From: an uncultured Woeseiaceae bacterium
Lineage (GTDB): Bacteria > Pseudomonadota > Gammaproteobacteria > Woeseiales > Woeseiaceae
Reading direction: 5' to 3'
Assembly: GCA_947259435.1 (NCBI GenBank)
Contig: CAMYMP010000694.1
Coordinates: 1-9,021 of the forward strand
Length of the DNA: 9,021 nucleotides
Part shown: one piece after another, positions 7,872 to 9,021 of the stretch
Position numbering within the stretch: position 1 is the stretch's first letter
Layout: each line of letters starts with the position of its first letter
Notes under the pieces: model-generated
The model's database searches: none
Told to the model about the DNA's origin: nothing
The model's input: only the letters and a program-made list of their open reading frames with translations
Made by a program: the position numbers and the translations under genes

Positions 7872-7889
7872 GACGCAAGGATGTGCGTC
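7872..7889 (+). other. Stem-loop in the probable 5' leader of the receiver-domain gene
   Basis: GACGCA (7872-7877) and TGCGTC (7884-7889) form a perfect 6-bp stem with a 6-base loop. If transcription starts about 7 bases after the TATACT hexamer, the hairpin would sit at the very 5' end of the mRNA, where such structures often stabilise transcripts. The function is inferred only from position. Confidence 0.4.
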
Positions 7890-7910
7890 TGAGTGGACAC
7901 AAGAATCAAT

Positions 7911-7916
7911 GGAGGT
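7911..7916 (+). promoter_or_regulatory. Strong Shine-Dalgarno deciding the GTG start at 7923
   Basis: GGAGGT matches the anti-Shine-Dalgarno core and lies 6 bases before GTG at 7923, the best ribosome binding site in the window. It favours that GTG over an in-frame GTG at 7893 and over an ATG at 7909, which begins a different frame that closes after 27 codons. Confidence 0.8.
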
Positions 7917-7922
7917 CGTCGA

Positions 7923-9021
7923 GTGTCGCTGGAGTATTTCAAGAAGCAGGTACTGTTACTACATAGCGAGCAAAGCACACTGGACGACCTGAGTTCAGGA
8001 TTCACCGATCGCTACACAGTGCACTGTGCGACCAGCGGTACCGAGGCGCTCAACACGCTCGGCGCAACGCAGATCGACGTAATCGTCTCGGCGCAGGAGC
8101 TTCCTGGCATGAGCGGCCTTGATGCGCTTCGCGAGGCCAAGAAGCGCTCGCCCGAAACAATTGGAATCCTTCTTGCCGGCAACGAAGACGATGGTCTCGA
8201 AGCTCTTGTCGGTGATCAGGAAGTTTTCCAGATCGTGCGCGGCAGCGTCACTCCCGATTCATTAAAGAGCCTGATTGACAACGCAACTCGTCAGGCGCGC
8301 CTTATGGCGCTGGCAGAGTCGGCCAACGACACGGCGGCGAATGTCGACGAACCCGTGTCTGAACACATCGTCATGGAGACGTCTGAACATGGCGCCACGA
8401 TAATCTCGGACGGTACCGGTCAGGTACCGATTCTCGATCCAATGAAGGTTTCGGCCGCAACTGAGGTTGGCGCGCGGGCCGTTGACGTTCTTGTGCTGAC
8501 ACAGGATGAGGAATTCCTGGCAACGGTAAAGGAGTCTGCGCGAGGTCTGCACAATATCATCTATGCCAACACACTTGCTCAAGCCGATGATGCGGTCCGC
8601 AATGGCAAGGTCGGCGTTGCCGTGGTCGATGCGGCCATGGTTGGTACGAATGCCGAGAAGTTGACGATGCACCTGCGCACAATTTCAACGCGCCTCGTAT
8701 CGATCGTTGCAGGTCGACGCGACGACGGCGAAATGCTCATGGACCTGATCAATCGCGGCAAGGTCTACCGATTTCTTCTAAAGCCTGTATCACCTGGTCG
8801 CTCACGCCTTGCGATCGAGGCGTCCGTCAAACACCATCTCGAAGCACCCGACTCCGCGTTCAAGGTCGTCGGCAAGGCGGCCCCACCGCCCAAGGCAGAA
8901 CCCAAACCGCAGCCCAAGCCGGAGCCGAAACCGAAGCCCAAGGCTGAGTCGAAACCGCAGCCCAAGCCGGAATCGAAACCGCAGCCCAAGCCGGAATCGA
9001 AATCGCAAGCCAAGCTCCAGG
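7923..9021 (+). CDS. Tandem degenerate receiver-domain protein with Lys/Pro repeat tail (partial, runs off right edge)
   Basis: The exact family is not recognised; the function is unknown. Seen: 366 codons from GTG, open at the window end. Domain 1 (about 9-122) has the receiver pattern: hydrophobic strand VLLLHSEQS, IDVIVSAQELPGMSG, ILLAGNED. All phospho-relay residues are changed: the acidic pair is His14-Ser15, the phosphoacceptor Asp is Ala57, Thr/Ser is Ala85 and Lys is Gly107. A linker at 123-186 follows. Domain 2 (about 187-305) keeps Asp236 (VAVVDAAM) and Lys287 (YRFLLKPVSPGR) but lacks the acidic pair (Thr193-Gln194) and the Thr/Ser (Ala263). From 319 the chain is Lys/Pro/Glu-rich with 8-residue repeats. 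No signal peptide or membrane segment is present in the visible part. It is likely a cytoplasmic, phosphorylation-independent signalling or scaffold protein whose C-terminal effector is missing from view (inference). It lies 183 bp downstream of thrS, probably with its own promoter. Confidence 0.85.
   Translation, partial: MSLEYFKKQVLLLHSEQSTLDDLSSGFTDRYTVHCATSGTEALNTLGATQIDVIVSAQELPGMSGLDALREAKKRSPETIGILLAGNEDDGLEALVGDQEVFQIVRGSVTPDSLKSLIDNATRQARLMALAESANDTAANVDEPVSEHIVMETSEHGATIISDGTGQVPILDPMKVSAATEVGARAVDVLVLTQDEEFLATVKESARGLHNIIYANTLAQADDAVRNGKVGVAVVDAAMVGTNAEKLTMHLRTISTRLVSIVAGRRDDGEMLMDLINRGKVYRFLLKPVSPGRSRLAIEASVKHHLEAPDSAFKVVGKAAPPPKAEPKPQPKPEPKPKPKAESKPQPKPESKPQPKPESKSQAKLQ
8901..9020 (+). 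repeat. Five 24-bp tandem repeats encoding a Lys/Pro/Glu linker
   Basis: Five in-frame 24-bp units begin at 8901, 8925, 8949, 8973 and 8997. They encode PKPQPKPE, PKPKPKAE, SKPQPKPE, SKPQPKPE and SKSQAKLQ. Units 3 and 4 are identical at DNA level; unit 5 is diverging; a degenerate AAPPPKAE precedes the array. The pattern resembles the extended Pro-Lys spacers of TonB-like proteins, but no preceding membrane anchor is seen, so only a stiff, basic linker can be inferred. The window ends one base after unit 5, so the true copy number is unknown. Confidence 0.9.

Larger units (their letters stand above)
7740..7922 (+). promoter_or_regulatory. Promoter and leader region upstream of the receiver-domain gene
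   Basis: This 183-bp gap holds no convincing gene. TATACT at 7861-7866 is a near-consensus -10; a GACA-containing -35 (GCGACA, 7835-7840) is 20 bp away, which is long. A dyad CCTTA-5 nt-TAAGG (7845-7859) abuts the -10 hexamer and could be an operator. A weak AGCCC/GGGCT pair lies near 7764-7785 and a CTGTG/CACAG pair near 7795-7812; neither is followed by a T-run. A new promoter here would make the downstream gene transcriptionally independent of thrS. Confidence 0.4.

Noticed and set aside
7909..7992. ATG-started small frame overlapping the Shine-Dalgarno of the receiver-domain gene
   Set aside because: It is only 27 codons, has no ribosome binding site of its own, and its ATG abuts the GGAGGT used by the GTG at 7923. 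A leader peptide is possible but unsupported.
8765..9013. Gly/Asp/Phe repeat protein on the minus strand at the right end
   Set aside because: Its repeats are just the complement of the 24-bp Lys/Pro repeat array; the plus frame has two receiver-like domains and a perfect Shine-Dalgarno.

Overview
The window reads as chromosomal DNA from a fairly GC-rich proteobacterium, most likely a gammaproteobacterium. A gamma-type glutaminyl-tRNA synthetase, a PimC/PimD-like acyl-CoA dehydrogenase pair and an E. coli-like ThrRS all fit this. The genus cannot be fixed by eye. Genes are densely packed: the longest gap is about 180 bp, and no tRNA, rRNA, CRISPR array, insertion sequence or phage gene was seen.

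Layout: (1) 1-645, minus strand: the N-terminal two thirds of moaA (molybdenum cofactor synthesis), cut by the left edge. (2) 646-741: a short divergent promoter region. (3) 742-3916, plus strand: a likely operon of two adjacent acyl-CoA dehydrogenase subunits (large then small, 11 bp apart) followed 17 bp later by a DUF62-type S-adenosyl-L-methionine hydrolase (SAM hydroxide adenosyltransferase). (4) 3917-4017: a convergent gap almost filled by a large imperfect inverted repeat. (5) 4018-5715, minus strand: glnS. (6) 5716-5825: a 110-bp divergent promoter region shared by two aminoacyl-tRNA synthetase genes. (7) 5826-7739, plus strand: thrS, with a strong hairpin across its stop codon. It is not followed by infC. 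(8) 7740-7922: a gap with a good -10 hexamer, a small dyad, a stem-loop in the probable 5' leader and a strong Shine-Dalgarno sequence. (9) 7923-9021, plus strand: a GTG-started gene that runs off the right edge. It encodes two degenerate receiver domains followed by a Lys/Pro-rich tail made of 24-bp tandem repeats.

Functionally, the two dehydrogenase subunits look like a heteromeric enzyme whose active-site signatures are split between the chains. They probably act in beta-oxidation of a dicarboxylic, branched or ring-derived acyl-CoA. The glnS/thrS pair is housekeeping translation. The least ordinary item is the last gene. Its first receiver domain has lost every canonical phosphorylation residue, and its second keeps only the Asp and the Lys. 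This suggests a phosphorylation-independent signalling or scaffold protein with an extended, repeat-built linker leading to an unseen C-terminal part.
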